A DNA stretch of 64,000 bases from JAJDTQ01 sp963422385 (GTDB taxonomy: Bacteria; Desulfobacterota; Binatia; UBA9968; JAJDTQ01). Position numbers and translations under genes: made by a program. Positions 1 through 9,300 of the stretch are shown piece after piece. Location of the stretch: positions 2,728,001 through 2,792,000 of the forward strand of contig OY729432.1 of the NCBI GenBank assembly GCA_963422385.1. The letters are read 5' to 3'. Each line of letters begins with the position of its first letter. Position 1 is the first letter of the stretch. Below the pieces are notes generated by a model. The model ran no database searches and was not told where the DNA came from. It was given only the letters and a program-made list of their open reading frames with translations.

Positions 1-16
1 TGGAAGATGAATTTCG

Positions 17-46
17 AGCGGTGAAAGCAGGAACGCTTTCACCGCT
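17..46 (-). terminator. Hairpin downstream of the amidohydrolase
   Basis: A perfect 12-bp inverted repeat (AGCGGTGAAAGC at 17-28, GCTTTCACCGCT at 35-46) with a 6-base loop lies just past the stop codon of the leftward amidohydrolase gene. There is no clear U-tract on that strand, so termination is inferred from position and stem strength. Confidence 0.5.
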
Positions 47-69
47 TTGCCGCACACGGACGTTACCGT

Positions 70-1311
70 TCACCCTTCATTGACCGCTGCCGGCCGCTGC
101 CTGCTCGCCTCCGCGCGGGCGTGAGCCTTCCGGAAGTCCTCCTCGTCGAAGTTGTAGAGTCCGGCGCCGCCCATGAAGATGGAAGCGGCGGTTTCCCGTG
201 ACACGTTGTTGAGAAGGTTGGTGGAGACGTTGGGGAAGCTCGAGTCGAAATGCGGATAGTCCGTTGAGATGCACATGCGGTCCGCGCCGATGAGCTCGGC
301 CGTGCCGGCGATCTCGGGCTCACTGCCCTCCACCGCGGCCCAGCAGTTGCGTTGGAAGTATTCCTTGGGCGTCAGCGACAGGTAGGGCGCGTGGGAATCG
401 CGATAGTTGGCGTAGTCCCACTCGATGCGCGTCAAAATGCCCGGCACCCAGGAGTTCTGGGCTTCCAGGTAGCCCACCCGCAGCCTGGGATGGAACTCGA
501 AGACGCCGCCGATGATCATGGCGATGAGGGCCTGCTGCATCTCGATCCAGTGGCTGGCCACGTGGCGGTAGAAGCGGTTCTCGCCGTACAGCTCGTTCAT
601 GTGGGAGTTCCACGCGCCGGTGCCTTCATGGAAGCACCAGGACACGTTCAACTCCTCGTGCAGGCTGTAGAGCGGATCCCAGTAGTTGGAGTGCCAGAAG
701 TGACCGTCGACCAGGTTGGGCCGGATGAACGAGGCCACCGCCCCGAGCTCCTCCACCGCCCGCTTCAACTCGTGGCACGCCAGGTTCACGTCGTGCAGCG
801 GCAGCATGGCGGCGAGCTTCATGCGCTCCGGGCAGTGTTGGCAGAAATCGTGGATCCAGTTGTTGTAGGCCCGGCTCAAAGCCAGGGAGAGGTGCGGGTC
901 CATGTTGTCCCGCGCCAGCAGGCCCAGGCCGCCGGTGGGGAAAAGCACGGCGATGTCGATACCCTCCATCTCCATCCCCATGATCTGGGCTTCCTCGTCG
1001 TATCCCCGGTTGATGGCGAAGTCCAGGCGGCCGGTGTCCGCGATGCGGGAGGCCGACAACACCCCGGTGGCAGCTCCCATGATCGGCCCGGTGGCCTTTG
1101 ACGAGGCCGCCTTCTTGCGGTGCTGCTGCATCTCGGAATCCGCGCCGGTGGGCAGGCCGTCGATGGTCCAGGTCCGGCGGCTGATCTTCCCCCGGGCGTC
1201 CACCGCCCAGGTAACCCGGTGCTTGAACTCGGGATCCAGATACTTCTCGAGGAGCTCCCCGGGCTCCTGAACGTGCATGTCGCTGTCCACGAAACGCAGG
1301 CCGTCCTTCAT
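70..1311 (-). CDS. Amidohydrolase family protein (TIM-barrel metal-dependent hydrolase)
   Basis: A 413-residue protein of the amidohydrolase-2 superfamily. The N-terminus carries a D-x-H metal motif (DSDMHVQEP), and the body has the family signatures of decarboxylase/hydrolase-type TIM barrels, including a late STDYPHFDSSFP segment that supplies the catalytic aspartate. Family members hydrolyse or decarboxylate cyclic and aromatic acids. The substrate here is unknown. I chose the ATG at 1311 because AGGAGG lies six bases upstream; an in-frame ATG at 1338 lacks such a site. The gene stands alone, and a strong hairpin follows its stop. The function as a hydrolase is well supported, the substrate is not. 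Confidence 0.85.
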   Translation of the reverse strand: MKDGLRFVDSDMHVQEPGELLEKYLDPEFKHRVTWAVDARGKISRRTWTIDGLPTGADSEMQQHRKKAASSKATGPIMGAATGVLSASRIADTGRLDFAINRGYDEEAQIMGMEMEGIDIAVLFPTGGLGLLARDNMDPHLSLALSRAYNNWIHDFCQHCPERMKLAAMLPLHDVNLACHELKRAVEELGAVASFIRPNLVDGHFWHSNYWDPLYSLHEELNVSWCFHEGTGAWNSHMNELYGENRFYRHVASHWIEMQQALIAMIIGGVFEFHPRLRVGYLEAQNSWVPGILTRIEWDYANYRDSHAPYLSLTPKEYFQRNCWAAVEGSEPEIAGTAELIGADRMCISTDYPHFDSSFPNVSTNLLNNVSRETAASIFMGGAGLYNFDEEDFRKAHARAEASRQRPAAVNEG

Positions 1312-1630
1312 TTCATTCCTCCTTGTCCGGGCAGACACCGGGTGCGCCGGTCACGCGCGTCTGAATGTTGGGTTCTACACCCTGATGGATGACACTACAG
1401 GAAGTGCCGGCGCGCGGTCAACGACCGCTTGGCGTGCCTGCGTTCGTCGACTCTCCGTGTGACGGGTCGGTTTCCATGGTCGCGGTCCTGCAAACCTTTG
1501 GACACCCTTGGACATTCCGCCGGAGCTATGCAACTTTAGGGACGGATCTGGAACAAGGGACGTGTGGCAGGGTGCCTGTCGGCGTCTCGCCGCCTCTACC
1601 CGTTCGGCGAACGGTGAGGAGAGACAGCTC
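1312..1630. other. Intergenic region between divergent genes
   Basis: About 320 bases separate the leftward amidohydrolase from the rightward lipoprotein gene, so promoters for both should lie here. I see no convincing -35/-10 pair, RNA fold or coding remnant. GAGGAGA at about 1616 is the ribosome site of the lipoprotein gene. Confidence 0.5.
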
Positions 1631-2545
1631 ATGAATGCAAAGAGTCTACGCGCCTGCTGGATGCAACTGTGGCCAGCCTTCGTCCTGGCGTTGCTGGCCG
1701 TGGGCTGCACCACGGCAACGGATACGGCCCGGCTCGAGGCGGTTGCCAAGGCGGGCATCGCGTACGCCGGCAAGGTGCCGCCGCTGCTGGATCGTGCCTT
1801 CGAGCTGGCGGCGGCGGCCGATTCGGCCGCGTTGTCAGCAGCACGAAGCGGTCTCTCCGCGGAGCAACGTCGGGACAGGCTCCAGGATCTCGACACGGTA
1901 ATGACGGAACGCCTGAAGGAATACGTCGCGGCCAAACGCCACAACGACCTGTTGAGGTCGTACTTCCTTGCGCTAAAGACCCTGCTCGATCCCGATGGGC
2001 CGAAGGGAATCGGCGATGCCGCGAAACGATTGACGGCCGAGCTCGGCAAGTTGTCGCCACGGCTCAGGAAGGCGCGGATGGGGGACGTTTCGGTGGGCGG
2101 CCTGTTGGAGCCTGCTACGCGCATCACGGTGGCGTCGTTCATGTCCGCCGCCTTGCGTCGCGAGCTCGAAGCTCGCGGCCCGGCCATCGAACGCGAACTG
2201 GCGGTGCAGGAAGCCTTGGTGACCGCCCTCGTGCAACAGGTTCGCGCGGACCGGGAGGTCCTGTCGGCACGTTTTCGGAACGACGAGGTGATGGAGCCTT
2301 ACGTGAGCGCGGCGCGATTGCCCAAGACCTGGCCGGCGCGGCGGCTTCGGAGTTTGCGAGGTTCGGGTGATGTGGAAGCGGCGCAGGCCGCGGAACAGGC
2401 CATTCGTTCCCTGCGGAAGGCATACGTGGCGGCGTTGGAGGGGCGCCTGGGCTACTTCCGCACAGCCGAGTTGGCCACCACGGTCGAAGGTTTCGTTGAA
2501 CTGGTGTCGCGACTGGGCGCTGAAGCAAGGAGGGCCGTCCGATGA
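1631..2545 (+). CDS. Predicted lipoprotein of unknown function
   Basis: A 304-residue protein beginning with a lipoprotein signal peptide: charged N-terminus, hydrophobic stretch and lipobox LLAVGC with the lipidated cysteine near residue 26. The mature part is alanine- and arginine-rich and predicted largely helical, with no enzyme motif I recognise. The ATG at 1631 follows GAGGAGA; longer in-frame starts lack a ribosome site and would bury the signal peptide. It overlaps the next small gene by four bases (ATGA), so the two are probably translationally coupled and act together at the cell envelope. Confidence 0.7.
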   Translation: MNAKSLRACWMQLWPAFVLALLAVGCTTATDTARLEAVAKAGIAYAGKVPPLLDRAFELAAAADSAALSAARSGLSAEQRRDRLQDLDTVMTERLKEYVAAKRHNDLLRSYFLALKTLLDPDGPKGIGDAAKRLTAELGKLSPRLRKARMGDVSVGGLLEPATRITVASFMSAALRRELEARGPAIERELAVQEALVTALVQQVRADREVLSARFRNDEVMEPYVSAARLPKTWPARRLRSLRGSGDVEAAQAAEQAIRSLRKAYVAALEGRLGYFRTAELATTVEGFVELVSRLGAEARRAVR

Positions 2546-2880
2546 CTCCGGGAGAGATTCGCGGAAGGACCCTGTCGGAGTTGCGCCAGGCGCGAAAGAA
2601 CATGATGTCCGCCGAATGGCTCGACGGTGTGAAGGATCTGCCGGACGCCGAGCGCGCAACGACCGCGACGGCGCTGCTGGACATCTGCCTGGCCATCCGC
2701 CGGCTTGAGAACGCGGGTGTCGCGGCCATCCGGCGGCAACTCGCCGACAACCGGGAGGAGCTTGAACGGGGTGTCGGCGCTCTCGAACGGTCGGGGGAGA
2801 AGCTCCACGAAATCAGGAATTACCTGAAGGCCGCAACCGCTCTGCTGAAGGTGGTCGGCAAGGTCGTCAAGCTTCCCTGA
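2542..2880 (+). CDS. Small helical protein coupled to the lipoprotein
   Basis: A 112-residue charged, heptad-like protein without signal peptide or membrane segment; the region around residues 50-95 looks like long helices or coiled coil. I recognise no family. The start overlaps the stop of the upstream lipoprotein gene (ATGA), with AAGGAGG about nine bases ahead. The pair probably forms a two-gene operon whose cytosolic or periplasmic roles are unknown. Confidence 0.6.
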   Translation: MTPGEIRGRTLSELRQARKNMMSAEWLDGVKDLPDAERATTATALLDICLAIRRLENAGVAAIRRQLADNREELERGVGALERSGEKLHEIRNYLKAATALLKVVGKVVKLP

Positions 2881-2967
2881 CGACGGCTTGTGCCCGAGCG
2901 CGTGGGGCAGTTTGACCGACCAAAGGGCGCTCGGAGTATCCGGCGCCTTCCTCGCACCTCCGGATCA

Positions 2968-4491
2968 TCATTTCAAGATGGTACGGAACGGTCTGGTAAA
3001 GCTCCTTGCCGGCAGGTTCCCGGGTCCTTTTCTTTCACGCACGAGCCACGCATCCGCCGTCAGTTCGATGGCGCCCTCGTCCGTGCGGCAGAAGCTCACC
3101 GTCATGAAGTGCTCTCGCGTCCGCTCCCTGGGGTACGCGGAGAACCACCGGCCCTTTCGCGACGGGACGAAGAAGCGTCCCCGGCCGGTGCCGTCCTTGT
3201 AATAGTTCACCTTGCGGCGCGACCAGCCGAGGTCACGGGCGGCTTTGACGTGAGGAAAGTTCTCGGGTCTGTCCGTGGCCACGCTGGTGGCCACTCCGTT
3301 GAGGCCCGTCAGGTTGGACATCGGCGACGCGACGATCTCGATGAGACGCGCTCCTCGGCTTCCGATGGGAACCCCGGCGATGCGTCCGAAGTGCACGTCG
3401 CCGCTCAGGACGACGACGTCGTGGGAAACGGAGCCCAGCGCGTGCAGCAACTCGGCATACTGGGTGCGGTGGCTCCGGAGGTTCCGCTCCACGTTGTTCT
3501 GCTTGACGATCAACGGCTGCGGTATGACAAGGACTCCGGGACAGGAACGGCGGCCTGCCCAATCGAGTAGTTCCCCGAACGGTCCCCTCGGAAGAAATTC
3601 GTGGTCCGAACGGTACGAGCGCAGGTCGGCAAAGCAGACGGACAGGTCCTCTCCAAGCGAAAATGACTCGACGACGGGAGATCTCTGAATGTTCTTCACG
3701 GCGTCCCGGGCCGCGCCTTGCCAGGATTTGCGGACGTGCGGGAGCTTCAGGGCCAGAAGGGCCGGGATCAGGGAATCGCAAAAGGGATAGTCGTTCCAGT
3801 ACTCGTGGTCGTCGGGCAACATCCACGTTCCTCCCCGGCTCAGGATGCTCCCGAGGGCCTGCCAGTGAAGGGCATAGTCGTCGGCGATTCGCTCGTGGAT
3901 CTCGCGCGGTATCAGTGACAGCGAATCGAAGCCGATATCCAGGTAGACCTGATCTCCCGACAGCGCGGTGATGTCGGGTCGGACGGTTTCGTTGCCGCGC
4001 TCGTAGAGTGCTCTGTAGGAGGCTGCCGCTTGGCCGCCGTCACGATGGTTGTAGAAGCAGCTCCCCAGGCCGATGGTGAACGCGCCCTGGCCCTTGCGGG
4101 GCAGGCGCGGCGGCAGTGTACGAAAGGCGCCGGAGCGAAGCGGTTGCCAGCCGCCGGGAATGCCGGCCGCCGGATTCGTCTCGACACGGCGTTCGAATTC
4201 CACGCGGTACTCGCTCCCGGCCCGGAGTCGTCGGAAAGTCACCACGGTGAAGAAACGCTGCCGCATGCCCTTGAAAGGACGCTGCCAATCGGGTTTGCGA
4301 ATGAGCCTCGACCTCAGTTCGCGCTCACCCTGGAAGAGCCGGACACGGGCGCGCTCGGGCATTTTCAATGCGGGAAACAAAGTGCCCACCCAAACCTCCA
4401 TCGAGGTCTGGCTGACCCGATGGACAACCAGCGACCACTGGGCCGTTGAGGTGGAGTAGTGCGCGGCCGCGGGTGGTCCAGTTTGGTTCAT
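2968..4491 (-). CDS. PhoD-like alkaline phosphatase / metallophosphoesterase
   Basis: A 507-residue protein of the PhoD-like family. It has an N-terminal beta-sandwich-like region (about residues 20-130) followed by a metallophosphatase core with LGSCFYNH, ALSGDQVYLD, LPDDHEYWNDYP and VVLSGDVHFG, which supply the metal-binding Asp, Asn and His residues of the family. PhoD enzymes hydrolyse phosphodiesters and monoesters outside the cytoplasm, but I see no Tat or Sec signal here, so location is uncertain. GAGAGGAT precedes the ATG. Family assignment is firm; substrate is not. Confidence 0.85.
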   Translation of the reverse strand: MNQTGPPAAAHYSTSTAQWSLVVHRVSQTSMEVWVGTLFPALKMPERARVRLFQGERELRSRLIRKPDWQRPFKGMRQRFFTVVTFRRLRAGSEYRVEFERRVETNPAAGIPGGWQPLRSGAFRTLPPRLPRKGQGAFTIGLGSCFYNHRDGGQAAASYRALYERGNETVRPDITALSGDQVYLDIGFDSLSLIPREIHERIADDYALHWQALGSILSRGGTWMLPDDHEYWNDYPFCDSLIPALLALKLPHVRKSWQGAARDAVKNIQRSPVVESFSLGEDLSVCFADLRSYRSDHEFLPRGPFGELLDWAGRRSCPGVLVIPQPLIVKQNNVERNLRSHRTQYAELLHALGSVSHDVVVLSGDVHFGRIAGVPIGSRGARLIEIVASPMSNLTGLNGVATSVATDRPENFPHVKAARDLGWSRRKVNYYKDGTGRGRFFVPSRKGRWFSAYPRERTREHFMTVSFCRTDEGAIELTADAWLVRERKGPGNLPARSFTRPFRTILK

Positions 4492-4614
4492 CCCGATCCT
4501 CTCTCTACGGCAGCTATGCGACGGCTAGGTACAGGGGAGAGGGCAGGGTGGGGTAGGCCGATCTCGTGGTCCCAAGGGAAATCATGGATCGTGACTCGAA
4601 CCTCGTCCCGGTTC

Positions 4615-4911
4615 GTCTCCTTCTCGCACCGGTGGTTCGGATGAACCTTGCGCCGCACAACGATCCTCTGGATCAGACAGAACCTTCGCATCAAGCGCTT
4701 CTTCGGCCCCTCCGAAAACGCCGTCAAAACTCAAATCCGGATCGCCGTCTCCGTCCGTGTACTGGTCGCCATAATCCGCAAACGCCTGAAAATCGAAATC
4801 CCACGCCATACAATCCTAAAGATTCCGTCCGTCATGCCCTTCAAAAAATCCAGCTTGAACAAGCCGTTACAGCCCCCTCCCCTACGGATCCGACCCCTGC
4901 ACCACCCATGA
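4615..4911 (+). pseudogene. IS4-family transposase C-terminal remnant
   Basis: The rightward frame through 4648-4860 reads RIKRFFGPSENAVKTQI followed by AVSVRVLVAIIRKRL, which matches the conserved C-terminal block of IS4-type DDE transposases (the family usually reads FFGTSENAVKTQIWIAVSVY). Only this tail survives; the catalytic N-terminal two-thirds and the terminal repeats are missing. It marks an old insertion next to the nuclease/ATPase locus. Confidence 0.6.
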
Positions 4912-5484
4912 CCCGTTGACTCTGCGCGACTTGTAACCGGACACTCGTGCACTCGTGATCTGGATTGGTTATAATACAGTTGGAGCCAGCGTCGGGCGGC
5001 CAAACACGCGTCTCATGTTCCAATGGAGCCACCGCTACAAGATATCCACCCGCGACCCTGTCGGCGACCCGCGCCAGATGCGCATACCGCGCTGTGGCCT
5101 CGATTCCGTTGTGCCCCCTAGTCTGCCCGTTGTCGAGAGGCTATCGTCGAGCGCCATTGCGCGGCTCGCCCAGGAATGTCCGACATCATGGATGCGCACG
5201 CCGTCGAGCCTGTTCCAGGACAGCGACGATCGGGACGTCGATCGCGATTGCCGCTGTATTGTTTCCGGCCGGTGCGGGATGCGACGGCGTCGTCAGCGGC
5301 GTGCCTGGGTCAACGACAGGCATCAGCAAGCTCGGGGTGGAACGCGGATGAACCACCCAGACTTCTAGGGCAGGGACGATTGCCAGCGGTCGCCAGCCAG
5401 GAGTCGCAAGAGGATTTCAACCGCAGGTTTCTTCGGCGCTTGGCGAACCCTGAGGCGGACCATTCGAATGCCTGACTTCATACC
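4912..5484. other. Gene-poor stretch after the IS remnant
   Basis: No open frame here has a ribosome site or recognisable protein similarity. Several overlapping frames are open only because the DNA is GC-rich. It probably holds decayed insertion-sequence flank plus the upstream region of the nuclease/ATPase locus, but I see no clear promoter. Confidence 0.4.
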
Positions 5485-6306
5485 ATGACACTCCCCGGCG
5501 GCCCCGCGAACAAGCTCGGCAATCGCTACGAGACATGGTGGACAGTGTCGGCGTGCGTTCGGATGCTCCATGGAAAGGCAGATGCCATCCGCATCGAGGC
5601 ACTGGGCGTCGAGAAGGCGGAGTTCGTCGTGACGACGGGCTCGCGGCCGGAGCTGCATCAGGTCAAGCGCAGCCACCCGAACGGCAAGTGGAGCCTCGCC
5701 GCACTTGCCGAAGATGGCCTTCTCCAGGCAATCGGTGAAGCGTTGGCGGGCAACGAGGATCGTTTCGTCTTCGTATCGGGCAGCGACGCCCGCGAGCTCG
5801 CCGATCTGTGCGAGGCGGCGAACGACGCAGAGTCGGTGGAAGAATTCAAGCAGTACTTTCTGGCGGCCGAAACACGGAAGAGACCGTTCGAGACACTGCT
5901 TTGCCGCTGGGCGTGCAACATTCCGACTACGATTGATCGCCTGAAGCGAATTGAGGTTCACACGATTGACGAGCGCGAACTCCAAGGCAAGGTGCGATGG
6001 GGTGTGCAGGCGTTCTTTCTCGCAGAGCCGGGAAAAGTGGAGTCGGCGCTGTGGGCGATTGTCGAAAACTCCGTGCATCGCACGATCACCCGCCAAGAGC
6101 TTGTCGATAAACTCGCCAGGCACAGCTATGGGCTACGACGTCTGTCAAGCCCCGAACATGCAGGCGTCGCCGTGGAAGAGGCCACGAATCGGTATCTGGC
6201 CAGCACCCAGAGGCGGCTCATCCGGCAAACCCTCATCCCGAGGCGAGGCAAGCGGCGGGAACACTGCTGTCGCGACTGGGGGAGACAGCGACCGACAGCG
6301 TCATGA
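5485..6306 (+). CDS. PD-(D/E)xK (Cap4/DUF4297-like) nuclease portion of a defence protein
   Basis: A 273-residue ORF whose N-terminus fits the DUF4297/Cap4 dsDNA-endonuclease fold: GNRYE near residue 12, an acidic residue at 46, and HQVK with a QxK motif at 59-61. Residues 80-245 continue as a helical linker typical of proteins that go on into a STAND ATPase. The last ~25 residues (from about base 6240) look like out-of-frame translation; another frame across 6250-6303 reads LLSRLGETATDSV directly into the P-loop of the next ORF. Family members use this domain to cut DNA when the ATPase is triggered by phage. No good ribosome site is visible before the ATG. Confidence 0.65.
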   Translation: MTLPGGPANKLGNRYETWWTVSACVRMLHGKADAIRIEALGVEKAEFVVTTGSRPELHQVKRSHPNGKWSLAALAEDGLLQAIGEALAGNEDRFVFVSGSDARELADLCEAANDAESVEEFKQYFLAAETRKRPFETLLCRWACNIPTTIDRLKRIEVHTIDERELQGKVRWGVQAFFLAEPGKVESALWAIVENSVHRTITRQELVDKLARHSYGLRRLSSPEHAGVAVEEATNRYLASTQRRLIRQTLIPRRGKRREHCCRDWGRQRPTAS

Positions 6307-9300
6307 CCGGCAAGGCCGGTGCCGGGAAAACGGCCTGCGTCATCGAGGTCGTGGAGGGCCTACGTAAACAGTGCCTGCCCGTGCTGGCGTTCCGGCTTGA
6401 TCGCATCCTGTCGGTATCGACAACCACGGATCTGGGAGACCACCTCGGTCTCGATGAGTCTCCGGTCCTGGTGCTCATGGCGGCTGCCGAAGCCACCGGA
6501 CGCCCAGGCGTTCTGATCGTCGATCAGTTGGACGCGGTAAGCACCCTGTCGGGAAGAAGCTCCGGCGCGTTCGATCTCGTCGAGCGGCTGCTTCAGGAGG
6601 CGCGCGGTGCACGCGCACGGGTTGCGATTCACGTCGTCGTGGTCTGTCGGGCCTTCGACTGGAAGAATAGTCTGCGGCAGCTTCTGCCCGATCCGTCCGT
6701 CCGGATCGACGTCACCGAGTTCACGACCGATGAGGTCAAGTCCATTCTGTCTGATGACGGTTTCGATCCGGCGTCGTTTCGGGAGCGTCAACTGGAACTC
6801 ATGCGGCTTCCGCAGAATCTGTCCTTCTTTCTTGAAGCCGACTTTGATACGTTGGGTACACCCACCTTCGGCACCGCGAAAGCACTCTTCGACAAGTACT
6901 GGGATGCAAAGCGGCAGTTGGTTGCGGATCGGATTGCGCCCGCACCGGATCAGTGGATCGTTGTCATTGAGATTCTTTGCGACGAGATGACCGTCAACCA
7001 GCAGCTCGCCGTAGCCAAGGAGAAACTGGACAAAATATCACCTGCCTATCTGAGCCGAATGACGTCGGAAGGTGTTCTCACCTTCGACGGACGCCACTAT
7101 GGAGTCGGCCATGAGAGCTTCTTCGACTACTGCTTTGCCCGGTTGTTCGTAAACCGATCGGAATCGCTGGTGTCGTTCCTCAAGGGCTCGGAGCAGCATC
7201 TGTTCCGCCGTGCCCAAGTTCGGCAGGTGCTGGCCTATCTTCGGGACGCCGACCGTGTCCGGTATGTGCAGGAGCTTGCGGGTTTGCTCTCGGACGGGGG
7301 GATACGGACGCACCTCAAGGACCTTGCGTTCGCACTGCTTGCCGAAGTCGCGGATCCGGACGAGAAGGAATGGGAGATCTGGCGACAGTGGATCGCACCC
7401 GCGCTCAAGGCCATCGAGGACGACGCACCGAACCCGGACAGGTTGTCGGAGATCGCATGGCGGTGGTTCTTCGGATCGCCTTCGTGGTTCGCGTATGCTG
7501 ACGAACGCGGCATGGTCGAGGGTTGGCTGGCCTCGGGCAATGATCGGCTCGTCGATAGGGCGGAGAACTACCTGTGGCTCCACAAACGCCGCTTCCCGGA
7601 TCGCGTCGCGGCCCTGCTCGAACCGTACGCCGACCGTGCCGATGCGTGGCCGCAGCGGCTACGGTCCGTCATGGCATGGGTCGACCAGCACACGAGCCGC
7701 CCTTTCTTCGACCTCTTTCTGCGTCTCGTGGACAACGGCACTTTCGACGAGGCAGGGGGGCAGATAGCGACCAACAGCACGTTCTGGAATCGTATCGACG
7801 GTCCGGACGAGACTCACCCCGAATGGGTCGCCGAAGTTCTGGCGCATCGCCTGCGCCGGCGCTTCAAGATCCTCCGCGATGTCGGTGAACGCTTGAACAG
7901 AAGAAACCTGATCGGCTACGACCGCTCCGCGGCGGAGATATTCAGCGGCTCCGCGGAGCGCGCGCCCGCCGAGTTCGTGCGGCATGTGCTGCCCGTGGTT
8001 CTCCAAATCTCGGACGCTGCCTTGACCGACGACAAGCCCCCGAAGCGCGACTCCGTGTGGCCGGTGCCCATCAAGACCGAACATCCAGGCGGCGAAGATG
8101 CTTGCCTCGCGGGGTTGGTCGGGGCGCTCGCCGCGCTCGCACGCGAGGGTGCCGCAGATCTGCGTAATGTGATCGCCGACTTGCGCCGCCGCGATACGCA
8201 TGTCGCGAATCACCTGCTGCTGGCTCTGTACGCGGGCGGGACCGCGCGCTACGCGGACGAGGCGGTCCTGCTGTGGTGCGAAGAACCGTGGCGATTCGAG
8301 TGCGGGTTCTCCGATAGCCCGCACTGGTGCGCGATGGAAGCGATTCGAGCGGTGGTTCCGCATTGCACCGCCGAGAATCGCGAGAAGATGGAGACCGTGA
8401 TTCTCGGCTACGTCTCTCCCTTTGAGCGCACCCGATATGGCTACAGAGAAAACGGGGGAACCCGATTCGCTTTGCTTTCAGCGATTCCGTCAGATCTACG
8501 CAGCGCCCGCGTAAATGCGCATTTCGGCGAACTGGAGCGGAAGTTCGGCACACCGCCGCACGATCCGCGCGAAATCATCGCAGGTTGGGTCAAATCGCCC
8601 ATCGAGGAAGACGCCGCGGTCAGGATGACCGACGACCACTGGCTGGGGGCCATCGCGAAATACAGCTCCAGCGAGCGGCCATGGCGCAATGATTTCAAAG
8701 GTGGTGCAGAGCAGTTAGCCCAAGTCCTGGGGGCGCGGGTCAAGGAAGAACCAGAGCGATTCGCGCGGCTCGGCCTGCGCTTCCCCGCGGATGCGGATCC
8801 CGTGTACCTGATTCGAACGCTGGCGGCGTTGAGGGAAACCCCGATTGCGACCGATCTCAAACTCCAGGTATGCCGGAAGGCGCTCGAAGAATCGTGCGGA
8901 CCGTGCGGCGGGTCGATGGCCGACCTGCTCGGAAGCATCGAGGACCCGCTTCCGGAAGACGCCGTCCGGATGCTCCACCGGCTTGCTACGGAACATGAAG
9001 ACCCCGCCAGCGAGACATGGAAGAAGGACGCAGGCGGCGGTAAACCTTACTACGATGGCGATCCTTACTTTCACGGCATCAATACGGCGCGCGGGCGAGC
9101 AGCCGGCGCCATGCAGAACCTCATTCTCACCGACGCCGTTTACGTTGACAAGTTCCGTCCAACCCTCGAACGGATGATCCAGGCTCCTGGCGCCGCCGTG
9201 CGCTCATGCGTCGCCGCAACGCTGCGGGCCGTCGCTTGGCGCGATCCTTCGCTCGGCATGTCGCTCTTTCTGAAGATGGATCTGTCCGAGGACCGCCTGC

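Noticed and set aside
352..1101. Long rightward open frame opposite the amidohydrolase gene
   Set aside because: It is a GC-rich antisense shadow with H/V/G-rich low-complexity sequence and no ribosome site; the leftward frame has family motifs and AGGAGG.
2893..2939. Possible terminator hairpin after the small helical protein gene
   Set aside because: CCGAGCGC and GCGCTCGG can pair but across a loop of about 30 bases and without U-tract; too weak to call.
4582..4809. Leftward acidic frame with DGDGDPD that resembles a calcium-binding repeat
   Set aside because: It lies opposite the IS4 transposase remnant, whose plus-strand reading matches a known family block; no ribosome site.
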